This document shows, piece by piece, positions 46,430 through 55,704 of a stretch of 64,000 nt of DNA. The notes beneath the pieces were generated by a model. That model searched no databases and was not told the origin of the DNA. It saw only the letters and a program-made list of their open reading frames with translations. Position 1 is the stretch's first letter. Every line of letters begins with the position of its first letter. Origin of the DNA: Pseudooceanicola nitratireducens (GTDB lineage: Bacteria; Pseudomonadota; Alphaproteobacteria; Rhodobacterales; Rhodobacteraceae); NCBI RefSeq assembly GCF_900109195.1, contig NZ_FNZG01000001.1, forward strand, positions 1,054,001-1,118,000. The letters are read 5' to 3'. The translations under genes were made by a program, and so were the position numbers.

Positions 46430-46496
46430 TGTTAGCGATAAACCGGCGGCGGATTTCGCTGTTCGCGCTAACCCCGGTGAACGGTTCGCGCTAACA
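46430..46496. promoter_or_regulatory. Three LacI-type operators before gap (45306)
   Basis: TGTTAGCGATAAAC (46430-46443), TGTTCGCGCTAACC (46460-46473) and GGTTCGCGCTAACA (46483-46496) match 11, 12 and 12 of 14 positions of TGTTAGCGCTAACA. They stand 123-189 bp before the start codon. Confidence 0.6.
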
Positions 46497-46655
46497 GCGG
46501 CGCATGGTTGCCGAAGGCGCGACGACGCCGGGCCTGTGGCTGTGGATTTGCAGGGAATCACATGCGGTCCGTTCAGGCCGGACGGCGGGATGTGGCGTGC
46601 TTGGTGGGGCGTGGGAAGCCAGGGGGCCGATTGCCGGTGGCAACCGGCGGGGGGC

Positions 46656-46721
46656 GAGGGGCGCTGCCCCTCTTGAGCCCAGAGGGCTCAATTCACCCCG
46701 GGATATTTTCGGCAAGAGGAT
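46656..46721 (+). repeat. Dispersed intergenic element, copy 5, with two hairpins
   Basis: Hairpin A (GAGGGGC/GCCCCTC, loop GCT, 46656-46672), hairpin B (TTGAGCCC/GGGCTCAA, loop AGA, 46673-46691) and the tail CCCCGGGATATTTTCGGC running to 46721. The rest of the 462-base gap (46308-46769) holds the three operators and a small GCCGGT/ACCGGC hairpin near 46632-46648. Confidence 0.75.
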
Positions 46722-46769
46722 GGAGGGGGCGCGGCGCGGCCCCTCCGGTTGGTTCTAGGGGGGCGCTGC

Positions 46770-48788
46770 TTAGAGCAGGGCCTTGGCCTTGGCGACGATG
46801 TTGTCGGCGGTGATGCCGAAATGGTCGTAGAGCACCTCGGCTGGGGCGGAGGCCCCGAAAGAGGACATGCCGACGAAATCGGACTTCGCCTCGCGGCCGC
46901 GTTCGCCCAGCAGCCAGCGGTCCCAGCCCTGACGGACCGAGGCTTCGACCCCGACGCGCACCGGACCGGCGGGCAGCACGCGCTTGCGGTAGCTTTCGGG
47001 CTGGTCCGCAAACAGCTCCATGCAGGGCATGGAGACAACGCGGGTGCCGATGCCTTCGGCCTCGAGCGTGGCGCGGGCTTCCATGGCGAGAGAGACCTCG
47101 GAGCCGGTGGCAATCAGGATGACCTGGCGCTTGCCGGCCTCGGCGTCGGCCAGCACATAGGCCCCCTGCGCGGCGAGGTTCTTGGTCTTGTGCTCTTTCC
47201 GCACGGTCGGGACGTTCTGGCGGGTCAGCGACAGCACCGAGGGCGTGCCGGGCTGCGTCAGGGCGACTTCCCAGGCCTCGGCGGTTTCCACCACGTCGGC
47301 GGGACGGAAGACCAGAGTGTTCGGCGTGGCGCGCGAGATCGCCAGGTGTTCCACCGGCTGGTGCGTCGGGCCGTCTTCGCCCAGACCGATGCTGTCATGG
47401 GTCATCACGTAGACCACCGGCTGCTGCATCAGCGCCGACAGGCGCATCGCGGGGCGGGCGTAGTCGGTGAAGCACATGAAGGTGCCGGAATAGGGGCGGA
47501 TGCCGCCATGCAGCGCCATGCCGTTCATCGCCGCCGCCATGCCGTGTTCACGGATGCCGTAGTGCACGAACCGGCCATCGCGGCTATCGACGTCGAAGAC
47601 GCCCATGTCGCCGGTCTTGGTGTTGTTCGACCCCGTAAGGTCAGCCGAGCCGCCAACGGTTTCCGGCATCACCGGGTTCACCACCTCGAGCACCATTTCC
47701 GATGCCTTGCGGGTCGCGACCTTGGGTTCGTTTTCGCTGGCCTGTTTCTTCAGGGCGCGGATGACCGACGACAGCTTCTTGGGCGCTTCGCCGGACATGG
47801 TGCGTTCGAATTCAGCGCGCTTGCGGTCCGAGATCTCGGCCAGGCGGCCTTCCCAGGCGAACCGCTCTTCGGTGCCGCGGCGGCCGATTTCTTCCCAGGC
47901 GGATTTCACGTCCGAGGGCACCTCGAAGGGGCCGGTGGTCCAGCCATAGGCGTCCTTGGCGGCGGCCATCTGATCGGGATCGGTCAGCGCACCATGGCCC
48001 TTGGATGTATCCTGCGCGGCATGGCCAAGCGCGATATGCGTCTTGCAGGCGATCATCTGCGGGCGCTTGCCCTTCTTCGCCTTGGCAATCGCCGCGTCGA
48101 TCGCAACCGGATCATGGCCGTCGATTTCCTGCACGTCCCAGCCAGAGGCCTTGAAGCGCGCCACCTGATCGGTGCGGTCAGCCAGGTCGACGGTGCCGTC
48201 GATGGTGATGTTGTTGTTGTCCCAGAAGACGATCAGCTTGGACAGCTCATGCCGGCCAGCAAGCGAGATCGCTTCCTGGCTGACGCCCTCCATCAGGCAG
48301 CCGTCGCCGGCGATCACATAGGTGTGGTGATCGACGATCTTCTTGCCGAAGCGGGCGCGCAGCATTTCCTCGGCCATGGCGAAACCGACGGCGTTCGAAA
48401 TCCCCTGACCCAGGGGGCCGGTGGTGGTTTCGATGCCATGGGCCAGGAAGTTTTCCGGGTGACCGGCGGTCTTGGCGCCCAGCTGGCGGAAGTTCTTGAC
48501 CTCATCCAGCGGGAAATCTTCATAGCCCGTCAGGTGCAGCAGCGAATAGAGCAGCATCGAGCCGTGGCCCGCCGACAGGATGAACCGGTCGCGGTCGTGC
48601 CACAGGGGCGCAGAGGCGTCGAACTTCAGGTGCTTTTCGAACAGCACGGTGGCCACGTCGGCCATGCCAATCGGCATGCCGGAGTGTCCGGAGTTCGCCG
48701 CGGCAACGGCATCCAGCGTCAGCGCGCGGATGGCAGTGGCCTTGGACCAGTGATCGGGATGGGCGGAACGGAGGGCAGCGATATCCAA
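46770..48788 (-). CDS. tkt: Transketolase
   Basis: A 672-residue thiamine-diphosphate enzyme of the pentose phosphate and Calvin pathways. ThDP binding is [20 protein letters not shown] with WDNNNI; other motifs are [18 protein letters not shown] and the C-terminal [12 protein letters not shown]. The start is TTG at 48788 with an AAGGAG site eight bases before it; longer ATG starts run through a frame that does not look coding. A LacI-type operator at 48822 lies 34 bp upstream. Confidence 0.95.
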   Translation of the reverse strand: MDIAALRSAHPDHWSKATAIRALTLDAVAAANSGHSGMPIGMADVATVLFEKHLKFDASAPLWHDRDRFILSAGHGSMLLYSLLHLTGYEDFPLDEVKNFRQLGAKTAGHPENFLAHGIETTTGPLGQGISNAVGFAMAEEMLRARFGKKIVDHHTYVIAGDGCLMEGVSQEAISLAGRHELSKLIVFWDNNNITIDGTVDLADRTDQVARFKASGWDVQEIDGHDPVAIDAAIAKAKKGKRPQMIACKTHIALGHAAQDTSKGHGALTDPDQMAAAKDAYGWTTGPFEVPSDVKSAWEEIGRRGTEERFAWEGRLAEISDRKRAEFERTMSGEAPKKLSSVIRALKKQASENEPKVATRKASEMVLEVVNPVMPETVGGSADLTGSNNTKTGDMGVFDVDSRDGRFVHYGIREHGMAAAMNGMALHGGIRPYSGTFMCFTDYARPAMRLSALMQQPVVYVMTHDSIGLGEDGPTHQPVEHLAISRATPNTLVFRPADVVETAEAWEVALTQPGTPSVLSLTRQNVPTVRKEHKTKNLAAQGAYVLADAEAGKRQVILIATGSEVSLAMEARATLEAEGIGTRVVSMPCMELFADQPESYRKRVLPAGPVRVGVEASVRQGWDRWLLGERGREAKSDFVGMSSFGASAPAEVLYDHFGITADNIVAKAKALL

Positions 48789-48821
48789 GAGGCAGCTCCT
48801 TGAGGACCGGTAGAGGGCAGG

Positions 48822-48835
48822 TGTTAGCGCTGAAT
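48822..48835. promoter_or_regulatory. LacI-type operator before tkt
   Basis: TGTTAGCGCTGAAT matches 11 of 14 positions of TGTTAGCGCTAACA and begins 34 bp before the TTG start. Confidence 0.5.
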
Positions 48836-49084
48836 AGCAGCACAAGGGCGAGTTGCAAGTCACGCGATGCCCATCCAGGGGCACAAGCCGTCGCACCCAT
48901 GGTCCCCGGGGACACGGCCGGACGGAAATTATCTCAATTTTACAGACAGATTTGGGCAATCCTTCATGTTTTGGATAGAGTTGTGCAATATCGCGTACGG
49001 TCGCTGATTCGCGCGGCCGTGTCCGGTAGATGTCCGAAAGCCCGTGAAGGGATGGACAAAGGTTAGGAAGGGGCGGCCCCGGCA

Positions 49085-49501
49085 ATGAGTGAAATCGACG
49101 ATCTTCAGCGGCGACTGACGGCGGCACTGGACCGGATCGGTCAGGGTGTGCAAAGCCTTTCGGCAGCCCCGAAGGAAGACCGGTCATCGGCGCAAACCAT
49201 TGAAGATTTGCGGAAAAACCTGGATGACCTGCGCAAGTCGAACACCGCTCTGCAGACCCGCCTGTCGGACATGAGCCAGGAAACCGACCGCCTGCGCCAG
49301 GCCAATACGGACCTGCGCGAAACCATCCAGGCGCTGCGCGAAGCCGGTGAGGAAAAGCTGGGCGACCCGGCCAAGATCGACACCGCCATGGCGGCCGAGC
49401 TCGAATCCCTGCGCGCGGTGCAAGCCACCAGCGAAGCCGAAGCGCGGGCGATTCTCGATGCGCTGGCCCCGCTGCTGGCCGAAAAGAAAGAGGACGCCTG
49501 A
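49085..49501 (+). CDS. Coiled-coil protein encoded with zapA
   Basis: A 138-residue protein predicted by eye to be almost all coiled coil ([48 protein letters not shown]). No membrane segment. The stop codon overlaps the zapA start (TGATG), so it is co-translated with zapA and may act in cell division. Its function is otherwise unknown. Confidence 0.85.
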   Translation: MSEIDDLQRRLTAALDRIGQGVQSLSAAPKEDRSSAQTIEDLRKNLDDLRKSNTALQTRLSDMSQETDRLRQANTDLRETIQALREAGEEKLGDPAKIDTAMAAELESLRAVQATSEAEARAILDALAPLLAEKKEDA

Positions 49502-49899
49502 TGCCCGAGTTGGAGATCCTGATCGGCGGACGTGCCTTTGAAGTGGCCTGCCAGGAGGGCGAGGAGCACTATCTGCAGTCCGCCGCCGAGATGCTGAACA
49601 TCGAAGCCCAGACCCTGATCGCCCAGACCGGCCGCATCCCCGAAGCGCGGATGCTGCTGATGTCGGGCCTGATGCTGGCCGACCGCACCGCCGGGGTCGA
49701 AGACCGCCTGAAGGTGGTCGAGGACGAGGCCGAGGCCCTGCGCGCCGAGGTCGACCGCCTGAACGCCGCGCTGAAACGCGCGAACGAGGCCGCCGCAGCA
49801 ACAAGCCTGCCCGCCGGTCTGACCGACCAGCTGAAGACCCTGGCCGACAAGGCCGAGGCCCTGGCAGGTGAGGTCGAGGACAAGGCGAAGGCGGGCTGA
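49501..49899 (+). CDS. zapA: Cell division protein ZapA
   Basis: A 132-residue protein with the ZapA core [33 protein letters not shown] and a long C-terminal coiled coil from about residue 60. ZapA cross-links FtsZ filaments at mid-cell. In many proteobacteria the 6S RNA gene follows zapA; I could not identify one here, and the next 500 bases are instead AT-rich. Confidence 0.92.
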   Translation: MPELEILIGGRAFEVACQEGEEHYLQSAAEMLNIEAQTLIAQTGRIPEARMLLMSGLMLADRTAGVEDRLKVVEDEAEALRAEVDRLNAALKRANEAAAATSLPAGLTDQLKTLADKAEALAGEVEDKAKAG

Positions 49900-50009
49900 G
49901 GTCGGCGTTTCTTTCGATCCAGATAACGCGTTCAAATTTGGACCAGATCTATGCAGGCCGCCCGTTTGGTTGCCGGAAAACCATTTCCACAAATTGTGAG
50001 GCATTTATC

Positions 50010-50276
50010 ATGTCCTATGTCCCCAATCAGTTGGGTGGTGATCCTGCAGCCGATCAGGATCAGGACGCGATAGAAAAGTACCTGAGGTCCCGGAAGGTGG
50101 GCGATGAGGTGGCGATACACTCGACACAGGGTGGGCCGCGCATGCTGCAGATCACAATAGCCAAAGTGATAGAGGTTAGGCCAAGGGGAAGGCTATGGAC
50201 CGATCGCGCTGCCCCATGGGGGGATAATCGCTGGTTCATGAAATCTGGCAAAAATTGCGGTGCGCCGACGGGGTAA
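50010..50276 (+). CDS. Orphan protein of foreign composition
   Basis: An 88-residue protein (MSYVPNQLGGDPAADQDQD) with a GTGAGG site nine bases before the ATG. The second half looks like a small beta-barrel (VGDEVAIHSTQ, LQITIAKVIEVRPRGRLW, NRWFMKSGKNCGAPTG). It uses four ATA and four AGG codons in 88, which are rare in the surrounding genes, and the flanks (49900-50405) are clearly less GC-rich. This suggests recent gain. An in-frame ATG at 49938 is possible but has no ribosome-binding site. Function unknown. Confidence 0.6.
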   Translation: MSYVPNQLGGDPAADQDQDAIEKYLRSRKVGDEVAIHSTQGGPRMLQITIAKVIEVRPRGRLWTDRAAPWGDNRWFMKSGKNCGAPTG

Positions 50277-50405
50277 AGTCGTCTTGTCATTCCGACAGAG
50301 AAAGTTCGGCGTTATTCCGAAGAAGGACGTTACCATCTTGATGCCCAGTGATTTTGCTTCGAAATTGGTCCTGTAAGGTCACATTTGGTGGCTGATCACC
50401 AATTG

Positions 50406-50437
50406 AAAAAGGCCGGGGCGCAATGCCCCGGCCTTTT
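50406..50437. terminator. Bidirectional terminator beside grxD
   Basis: GGCCGGGGC and GCCCCGGCC form a 9-10-bp stem flanked by AAAAA and TTTT, 32 bases past the grxD stop on the minus strand. It would also end any plus-strand transcript from the orphan gene. Confidence 0.8.
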
Positions 50438-50468
50438 CTGCATTCGGTTTGTCGGTTGTCCCAAAGGA

Positions 50469-50831
50469 TCAGCCGTTGGCGGCGCGGATCTTTTCGGCGG
50501 CGTCCTTGTCATAGGCGACACCGTTCGCGTCGAACAGCGTGTCCAGCTCGCCCGACAGGGTCATCTCGGTAATGATGTCGCAGCCGCCGACGAATTCGCC
50601 CTTCACGTACAGCTGGGGGATGGTCGGCCAGTCAGAGTAATCCTTGATGCCCTGGCGGATTTCCTCGTCGGCCAGAACGTTCACGTCGGCATAATCGACG
50701 CCCATGTAGTTCAGCACGCCCGCCACGCGCGAGGAGAACCCGCACTGCGGCATGGACTTGGTGCCTTTCATGTAAAGGACCACGTCATTGCCTTTTACGA
50801 TTTCGTCGATGCGGGTTTTCGCGTCAGTCAT
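50469..50831 (-). CDS. grxD: Monothiol glutaredoxin, Grx4 family
   Basis: A 120-residue CGFS-type glutaredoxin; the active site is C30 in [10 protein letters not shown], and the [19 protein letters not shown] region is typical. These proteins bind a shared [2Fe-2S] cluster, often with BolA, and help iron sensing and cluster transfer. The bolA gene lies directly upstream on the same strand (54-base gap), so the two products very likely form a complex. Confidence 0.95.
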   Translation of the reverse strand: MTDAKTRIDEIVKGNDVVLYMKGTKSMPQCGFSSRVAGVLNYMGVDYADVNVLADEEIRQGIKDYSDWPTIPQLYVKGEFVGGCDIITEMTLSGELDTLFDANGVAYDKDAAEKIRAANG

Positions 50832-50885
50832 CTGTCTTGTCCTTCTGATCCGATCGCTCGGGATCTGATGTATCGGGGTCGCGCC

Positions 50886-51122
50886 TTAGTCGGGCGCGCG
50901 GGTGGTCAGGGCCAGCGCGTGCAATTCGCCCGCGGGGCCGTCCATCTTGCCTTTCAGCGCGGCATAGACGGCGCGCTGCTGCTGCACGCGGTTCTTGCCG
51001 CGAAAGCTTTCGTCCACGACCGTGGCCGCGAAATGCTGACCGTCATCGCCCTGCACGGTGATCTGTGCCTCGGGGAAGGTTTCGCGGATAAGGTTTTCGA
51101 TGTCCTGGGCCTGAATGGGCAT
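50886..51122 (-). CDS. BolA family protein
   Basis: A 78-residue BolA protein (DIENLIRETFPEAQITVQGDDGQHFAATVVDESFRGKNRVQQQRAVYAAL), with the histidine in DGQHF that can share an Fe-S cluster with a CGFS glutaredoxin. The start at 51122 (MPIQAQDIENL) gives the family length. Gene order bolA-grxD supports the known BolA/Grx4 partnership. Confidence 0.94.
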   Translation of the reverse strand: MPIQAQDIENLIRETFPEAQITVQGDDGQHFAATVVDESFRGKNRVQQQRAVYAALKGKMDGPAGELHALALTTRAPD

Positions 51123-51210
51123 GATGCGCCTGTCTTGGTTTGCTTTCCGGAAATGTAGTCGCCAGCCCCGGCCGTTGCAAGCAGCGCCCGGGGTGGGATC
51201 GCGGAAGGCC

Positions 51211-53370
51211 TTAGCCGAAGTGGCCGCCGAACGAGGTGCGGTAAAGGCCGGACAGTTCTTCCAGCGGGGCAGAGGTGCCGCCAAAGCTGACCGCGTCGCC
51301 GGTGAACTTGCCCACGGTGCTTAGCGTGACGCCGGCCTGACCGGCGGCCACCATCAGCGCCTCGGCCATGTCGAAGTTGCAGGCGATCAGGTAGCGGCCC
51401 TGGTCTTCGCCAAACAGCTGCGCCTGGTCCGCATCGTCCAGAACCACGCCCACGCCCGAGGCTTCGGCCATCTCAAACGCCGCCAGGGCAAGCCCGCCGT
51501 CCGACAGGTCGGTGCAGGCGGTGATCATGGCGCGGTTGGCCAGGATGAAATCGCCCGCGGCGCGTTCCGCCGCCAGGTCCACATGGGGCGCGTCGCCTTC
51601 GACGCGGCCGAAGACCTCGGCCAGAAGGGCGGACTGGCCCAGGTGGCCCTTGGTTTCGCCCACGACCAGCGCCACGTGACCGTCGCGCGCGGTGCCAGTG
51701 ATGGCGTCGTCGGCGTCGGCGATCAGGCCCACGGCCCCGATGGTCGGGGTCGGCAGGATCGCCTGGCCGTCGGTTTCGTTGTAGAGCGACACGTTGCCCG
51801 ACACGATCGGCATGTCCAGCGCCTTGCAGGCCTCACCGATACCCTGGATCGCACCGACGAACTGGCCCATGATCTCGGGCTTTTCGGGGTTGCCGAAGTT
51901 CAGGTTGTCGGTCGAGGCCAGCGGTTTGGCCCCGGCGGCGATCAGGTTGCGGAAGGCCTCGGCCACGGCCTGCTTGCCGCCTTCGACCGGGTTCGCCTTG
52001 ACGTAGCGCGGGGTCACGTCCGAGGTGAAGGCCAGCGCCTTGTTGGTGCCATGCACGCGGATCACGCCCGCGCCAAAGCCCGGGATGCGCATCGTGTCGG
52101 CCATCACCTGGCTGTCGTATTGCTCATAGACCCACTGGCGAGAGCTGTAGTTGGGCGAAGAGATCAGCGCCTTCAGCCCGTCGATGGGATCGACGGCTGG
52201 AATGTCGTCCAGGTCGGCGTTCACCTCGGTCGGGACATGCGGGCGGTCGTATTCCGGTGCCATCGACGACAGTTTCGACAGCGGCAGATCGGCCCAGGTC
52301 TTGCCCTGGTGCTGGATCAGGAACCGGTCTTCGGGGATGGTTTCGCCGACGATGGCAAAATCCAGGTCCCATTTGTCGAAGACGGCCTTGGCCTCGGCCT
52401 CTTTCTCGGGGCGCAGCACCATCAGCATGCGTTCCTGGGATTCCGACAGCATCATCTCGTAGGCGGTCATGCCCTGTTCGCGGCAGGGCACGCTGTCCAG
52501 ATCCAGCCGGATGCCCAGACCGCCCTTGTCGCCCATTTCGACCGCGGAACAGGTCAGGCCGGCGGCCCCCATGTCCTGGATCGAGATCACGGCACCGGTC
52601 TGCATCAGCTCCAGCGTGGCTTCCATCAGGCGCTTTTCGGTGAAAGGGTCACCGACCTGCACCGTGGGGCGCTTTTCCTCGATGGTCTCGTCGAATTCGG
52701 CCGAGGCCATGGTGGCCCCGCCAACGCCGTCGCGGCCTGTCTTGGCGCCAAGGTAGACCACCGGCATGCCGACGCCCGAGGCGGCGGAATAGAAGATCTG
52801 ATCCGTCTCGGCCAGACCGGCGGCAAAGGCGTTCACAAGGCAGTTGCCGTTGTAGGCGGGGTCAAACCGGACCTCACCGCCCACGGTCGGCACGCCAAAG
52901 CAGTTGCCGTAGCCGCCCACACCTTCGACGACGCCATGCACAAGCTGGCGGGTCTTCCAGTGATCCTTTTCACCGAAGGACAGCGAATTCATCGCCGCGA
53001 TCGGACGCGCGCCCATGGTAAAGACGTCGCGCAGGATGCCGCCTACGCCGGTCGCCGCGCCCTGGTAGGGTTCGATGTACGAGGGGTGGTTGTGGCTTTC
53101 CATCTTGAAGACCACGCACTGGCCGTCACCGATGTCGACGATGCCCGCGTTCTCACCGGGGCCGCAGATGACCTGGGGGCCATCGGTCGGCAGGGTGCGC
53201 AGCCATTTCTTCGACGACTTGTAGGAACAATGTTCGTTCCACATGGCCGAAAAGATGCCCAGTTCGGTGAACGTCGGTTCGCGGTTCAGGATCCGCAGGA
53301 TTTCCGAATATTCATCGGGCTTGATGCCGTGGCTTGCGATCAGCTCTTCGGTGATGGCCGGTTCCTGCAT
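51211..53370 (-). CDS. purL: Phosphoribosylformylglycinamidine synthase subunit PurL
   Basis: A 719-residue small-type PurL that works with PurS and PurQ in the fourth step of purine synthesis. The ATP and substrate regions read [48 protein letters not shown] and [20 protein letters not shown]. The purS and purQ genes are not in view. The 88-base gap to bolA may allow joint transcription. Confidence 0.96.
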   Translation of the reverse strand: MQEPAITEELIASHGIKPDEYSEILRILNREPTFTELGIFSAMWNEHCSYKSSKKWLRTLPTDGPQVICGPGENAGIVDIGDGQCVVFKMESHNHPSYIEPYQGAATGVGGILRDVFTMGARPIAAMNSLSFGEKDHWKTRQLVHGVVEGVGGYGNCFGVPTVGGEVRFDPAYNGNCLVNAFAAGLAETDQIFYSAASGVGMPVVYLGAKTGRDGVGGATMASAEFDETIEEKRPTVQVGDPFTEKRLMEATLELMQTGAVISIQDMGAAGLTCSAVEMGDKGGLGIRLDLDSVPCREQGMTAYEMMLSESQERMLMVLRPEKEAEAKAVFDKWDLDFAIVGETIPEDRFLIQHQGKTWADLPLSKLSSMAPEYDRPHVPTEVNADLDDIPAVDPIDGLKALISSPNYSSRQWVYEQYDSQVMADTMRIPGFGAGVIRVHGTNKALAFTSDVTPRYVKANPVEGGKQAVAEAFRNLIAAGAKPLASTDNLNFGNPEKPEIMGQFVGAIQGIGEACKALDMPIVSGNVSLYNETDGQAILPTPTIGAVGLIADADDAITGTARDGHVALVVGETKGHLGQSALLAEVFGRVEGDAPHVDLAAERAAGDFILANRAMITACTDLSDGGLALAAFEMAEASGVGVVLDDADQAQLFGEDQGRYLIACNFDMAEALMVAAGQAGVTLSTVGKFTGDAVSFGGTSAPLEELSGLYRTSFGGHFG

Positions 53371-53431
53371 TGGTATCCCCTTGTTCCAACTGCGCCCCCT
53401 TTACGACAGGTCGCGCGGCGGGAAAAGGGGC

Positions 53432-54322
53432 CTATAGCGGTGGCGGCCCCAGCTTTGCCCCCAGAAGGGACCGCAAGCCGCGCAAACGGCCAAAGGCGTC
53501 GTGCCGCCGGTCGACGGATTTCAGCATCCGCATCGACAGGAACCGCCGCAGAACGGACCAGATCGTGCGCGCCATCGGGGCGCTGCGGCCGAACTTCTTC
53601 ATCACGTGATAATAAGAGCGGATGTAGTGATAGCCCTTGAAGGCGCTCAGCGCGGGTGAGGCCTCGGTGCTGCCGCCGCTGGCGTGATCCACCCGTGCCT
53701 CGGGCACATAAAGCAACGGACCGGCATCGCGGTCCAGCCGCAGGGTCACGTCATCATCTTCGAAATACAGGAAGATTTCGGGGTCGAAGCCGCCGATCTT
53801 CTCAAAGGCGCTGCGCCGCACCATCAGGCCGGCCCCGGACAGCGACGGCACCTGGGTTTCCACTGTCGGCCGCGACTTGCGGCGCGCAAAGGGACCGCGC
53901 GGCAGGATAATCGAGGGGCGCACGCTGAACATCTTGCCCGATCCGGCAAAGAACGCCGGCCCCGAGGCCGAGGCATCGGGGCGACGATCGAGTGCCGCCA
54001 CCAGCAGATCCACCGCACCGGGGCGAAGCGTCGCATCGGGGTTGAGGAAAAACACGAACTCGCGCGTCGACCGCGCCGCGCCCAGATTGCAGGCAGTGCC
54101 AAAGCCCAGGTTCTTGCCCGCGGGGATATAGATATGTCCATTGGCCTGCGCCCAGGCCTCCAACCCGTCGGGCGGGCCGTTGTCGACGCAGATCAGCTGG
54201 GTGCCTTCGGGAAGGGTGGCGGCCATGGCGGGCAGGACGTCGAAGCTTTTGAAGGCGACGGCAACGACCGAGACACGCGCGCCCGCGGTCTCCGTGCCCT
54301 TGGTTTCTGTGCTGGTCGCCAT
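53432..54322 (-). CDS. Glycosyltransferase family 2 protein
   Basis: A 296-residue cytoplasmic GT2 enzyme: nucleotide-binding start VSVVAVAFKSFDVLPAM, donor site FFLNPDATLRPGAVDLLV, and acceptor side LSGAGLMVRRSAFEKIGGFDPEIFLYFEDDDVTLRL. It resembles rhamnosyltransferase-like enzymes. There is no polysaccharide cluster around it, so its product is unknown. Start at 54322 (MATSTETKG) follows a 7-bp inverted repeat (ATGCCGC-AAT-GCGGCAT, 54403-54419) in the upstream region. Confidence 0.88.
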   Translation of the reverse strand: MATSTETKGTETAGARVSVVAVAFKSFDVLPAMAATLPEGTQLICVDNGPPDGLEAWAQANGHIYIPAGKNLGFGTACNLGAARSTREFVFFLNPDATLRPGAVDLLVAALDRRPDASASGPAFFAGSGKMFSVRPSIILPRGPFARRKSRPTVETQVPSLSGAGLMVRRSAFEKIGGFDPEIFLYFEDDDVTLRLDRDAGPLLYVPEARVDHASGGSTEASPALSAFKGYHYIRSYYHVMKKFGRSAPMARTIWSVLRRFLSMRMLKSVDRRHDAFGRLRGLRSLLGAKLGPPPL

Positions 54323-54461
54323 CGGCCTGTCCCCAATCTGTGCTGGGTCCCGGTTAGCCAGCCCCCCGCGGCGCGTCAATCCGCGCGGCACCGCCATCGC
54401 CCATGCCGCAATGCGGCATCGCCGCCGAAAGGCGGGTGCAAAGGAAAACGCAAGCGGAAAG

Positions 54462-54488
54462 AAAAAAAGGCCGGACAAAAGTCCGGCC
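54462..54488 (-). terminator. Terminator of candidate small RNA / LysR
   Basis: A perfect 8-bp stem with a TTTT loop and a run of seven T on the minus strand. The 307-base gap 54323-54629 otherwise holds the small-RNA candidate and the promoter side of the glycosyltransferase. Confidence 0.88.
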
Positions 54489-54540
54489 AAGTCCAACAGG
54501 GAGGTATGAAGGTGATGAAGCGTTAAGCAGCATCACCGTC
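54462..54540 (-). ncRNA. Candidate small RNA with exposed CCTCCC and intrinsic terminator
   Basis: On the minus strand: a 7-bp hairpin (GGTGATG/CATCACC, 54511-54537), an unpaired stretch TTCATACCTCCCTGTTGGAC (anti-Shine-Dalgarno-like), then a terminator hairpin GGCCGGAC-TTTT-GTCCGGCC and TTTTTTT (54488-54462). A weak promoter (TTGCGC-N17-TATGTC, 54576-54548) would start the RNA near 54540, giving about 78 nucleotides. It lies past the LysR gene stop. A nine-codon frame (MSTFDGDAA, 54552-54523) overlaps the 5' side. Confidence 0.5.
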
Positions 54541-54629
54541 GAATGTGGACATATGAGGCGCCTTTGAGTCGCGCAAGGATCAAAATGCCGCAGTCGCAGC
54601 AAAGCCGCTATGCGATTTGCGCAATGCTC

Positions 54630-55550
54630 TCAGCTGGCCGGCGACTCGCCTTCCGCCTGCTCGCGCAGGTGGCGGCGGTGCTGGATGATCTCTTCCTGCA
54701 CGAAATCACGGAAGGCCGCGACGCGCTTGGAATGGCGAAGCTCCTCCGGGAAGGCGAGGAAGATGGGCACCTCCTGGCTTTCCACGTCGGGCAGGACGCG
54801 CACCAGATGCGGGAAATCTTCCACCAGGTAATCCGGCAGAACCCCAATACCCAGATTGTTGACCACCGCCTGCAGCGCGCCGAAGTAGTTGTTCACCGTC
54901 AGGGTCGATGCGACCTCATGGCTCATCAGTTCCTGGACCAGCAGGGCACCGGCGGCGACCTGCGGGGTCGAGGGGTTCTGACAGATCAGCCGGAAATTGC
55001 GGATATCCTCGATCCGCTCGGGGCGGCCTTCGCGGTCCAGGTATTCCGGCGTTGCATAGAGCTGCATGCGCAGCGACATCAGCCGCTTGCGGATCAGGTC
55101 GGCCTGGCTGGGTTCCTTCATGCGGATGGCAACGTCAGCTTCGCGCATGGGAAGGTCCAGCACGCGTTCTTCCAGCATCAGGTCGATCTTCAGATCGGGG
55201 TACTTTTCATAAAGCTTGGTCAGGCGCGGGGCCAGCCAAAGCGTGCCGAAGCCGGTGGTGGTGGTGACCCGCAATTCGCCAAAGACTTCTTCTTCGCTGT
55301 CGCGGATGCGCGCGGTGGCGGTGTCTAGGCGCTTGGCCATGGCGCGGGTCGCGTCAAACAGAAGCTCCCCCTGTTCGGTCAGAATCAGCCCCCGTGCGTG
55401 ACGGTGGAAAAGGGTGGTGTTCAGCGATTCTTCCAGCCCGCGGATCTGGCGGGAAACCGCCGATTGCGACAGATGAAGGGCATCCCCCGCGTGGGTCAGG
55501 CTGCCGGCGTCCGCCACCGCGTGAAAGATTCGTAGTTTATCCCAATCCAT
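54630..55550 (-). CDS. LysR-family regulator, divergent from iorAB
   Basis: A 306-residue regulator with the N-terminal winged helix MDWDKLRIFHAVADAGSLTHAGDALHLSQSAVSRQIRGLEESL and a LysR effector domain. It is divergent from the indolepyruvate oxidoreductase gene; the shared 154-base gap has a GGTCA-N7-TGACC inverted repeat (55655-55671), a likely binding site. Which amino acid or keto acid acts as effector is unknown. Confidence 0.9.
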   Translation of the reverse strand: MDWDKLRIFHAVADAGSLTHAGDALHLSQSAVSRQIRGLEESLNTTLFHRHARGLILTEQGELLFDATRAMAKRLDTATARIRDSEEEVFGELRVTTTTGFGTLWLAPRLTKLYEKYPDLKIDLMLEERVLDLPMREADVAIRMKEPSQADLIRKRLMSLRMQLYATPEYLDREGRPERIEDIRNFRLICQNPSTPQVAAGALLVQELMSHEVASTLTVNNYFGALQAVVNNLGIGVLPDYLVEDFPHLVRVLPDVESQEVPIFLAFPEELRHSKRVAAFRDFVQEEIIQHRRHLREQAEGESPAS

Positions 55551-55654
55551 GCCCGTAACTTTCCACTCAACCGCACTGCTTTCTGGTAATTAACGGTCAC
55601 ATAGCGGCTATGCGTCTGTGCGTTAAGTCCCCCGGCTCAATTTTTTGAAATTGG

Positions 55655-55671
55655 TCATATGTTGTGACCTT
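55655..55671. promoter_or_regulatory. Inverted repeat between LysR and iorAB
   Basis: GGTCATATGTTGTGACC (arms GGTCA/TGACC, spacer 7) lies 34 bp before the iorAB start. A second small repeat CATAG-CGG-CTATG lies at about 55601-55613. Confidence 0.45.
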
Positions 55672-55704
55672 TTTTTCGGCTACACTTTGAGCGGGAGGAA
55701 CATC

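Noticed and set aside
49930-49950. GTTCAAAT followed by ACCA resembling a tRNA 3' end
   Set aside because: The flanking bases cannot form the T-stem or an acceptor stem.
49900-50009. 6S RNA gene downstream of zapA
   Set aside because: I tried to pair the ends of this stretch and found only short hairpins; no long rod with central bubble is apparent.
54506-54526. Six-codon frame with good ribosome-binding site on the plus strand (MKVMKR)
   Set aside because: The GGGAGG is better explained as the complement of the CCTCCC in the minus-strand small-RNA candidate.
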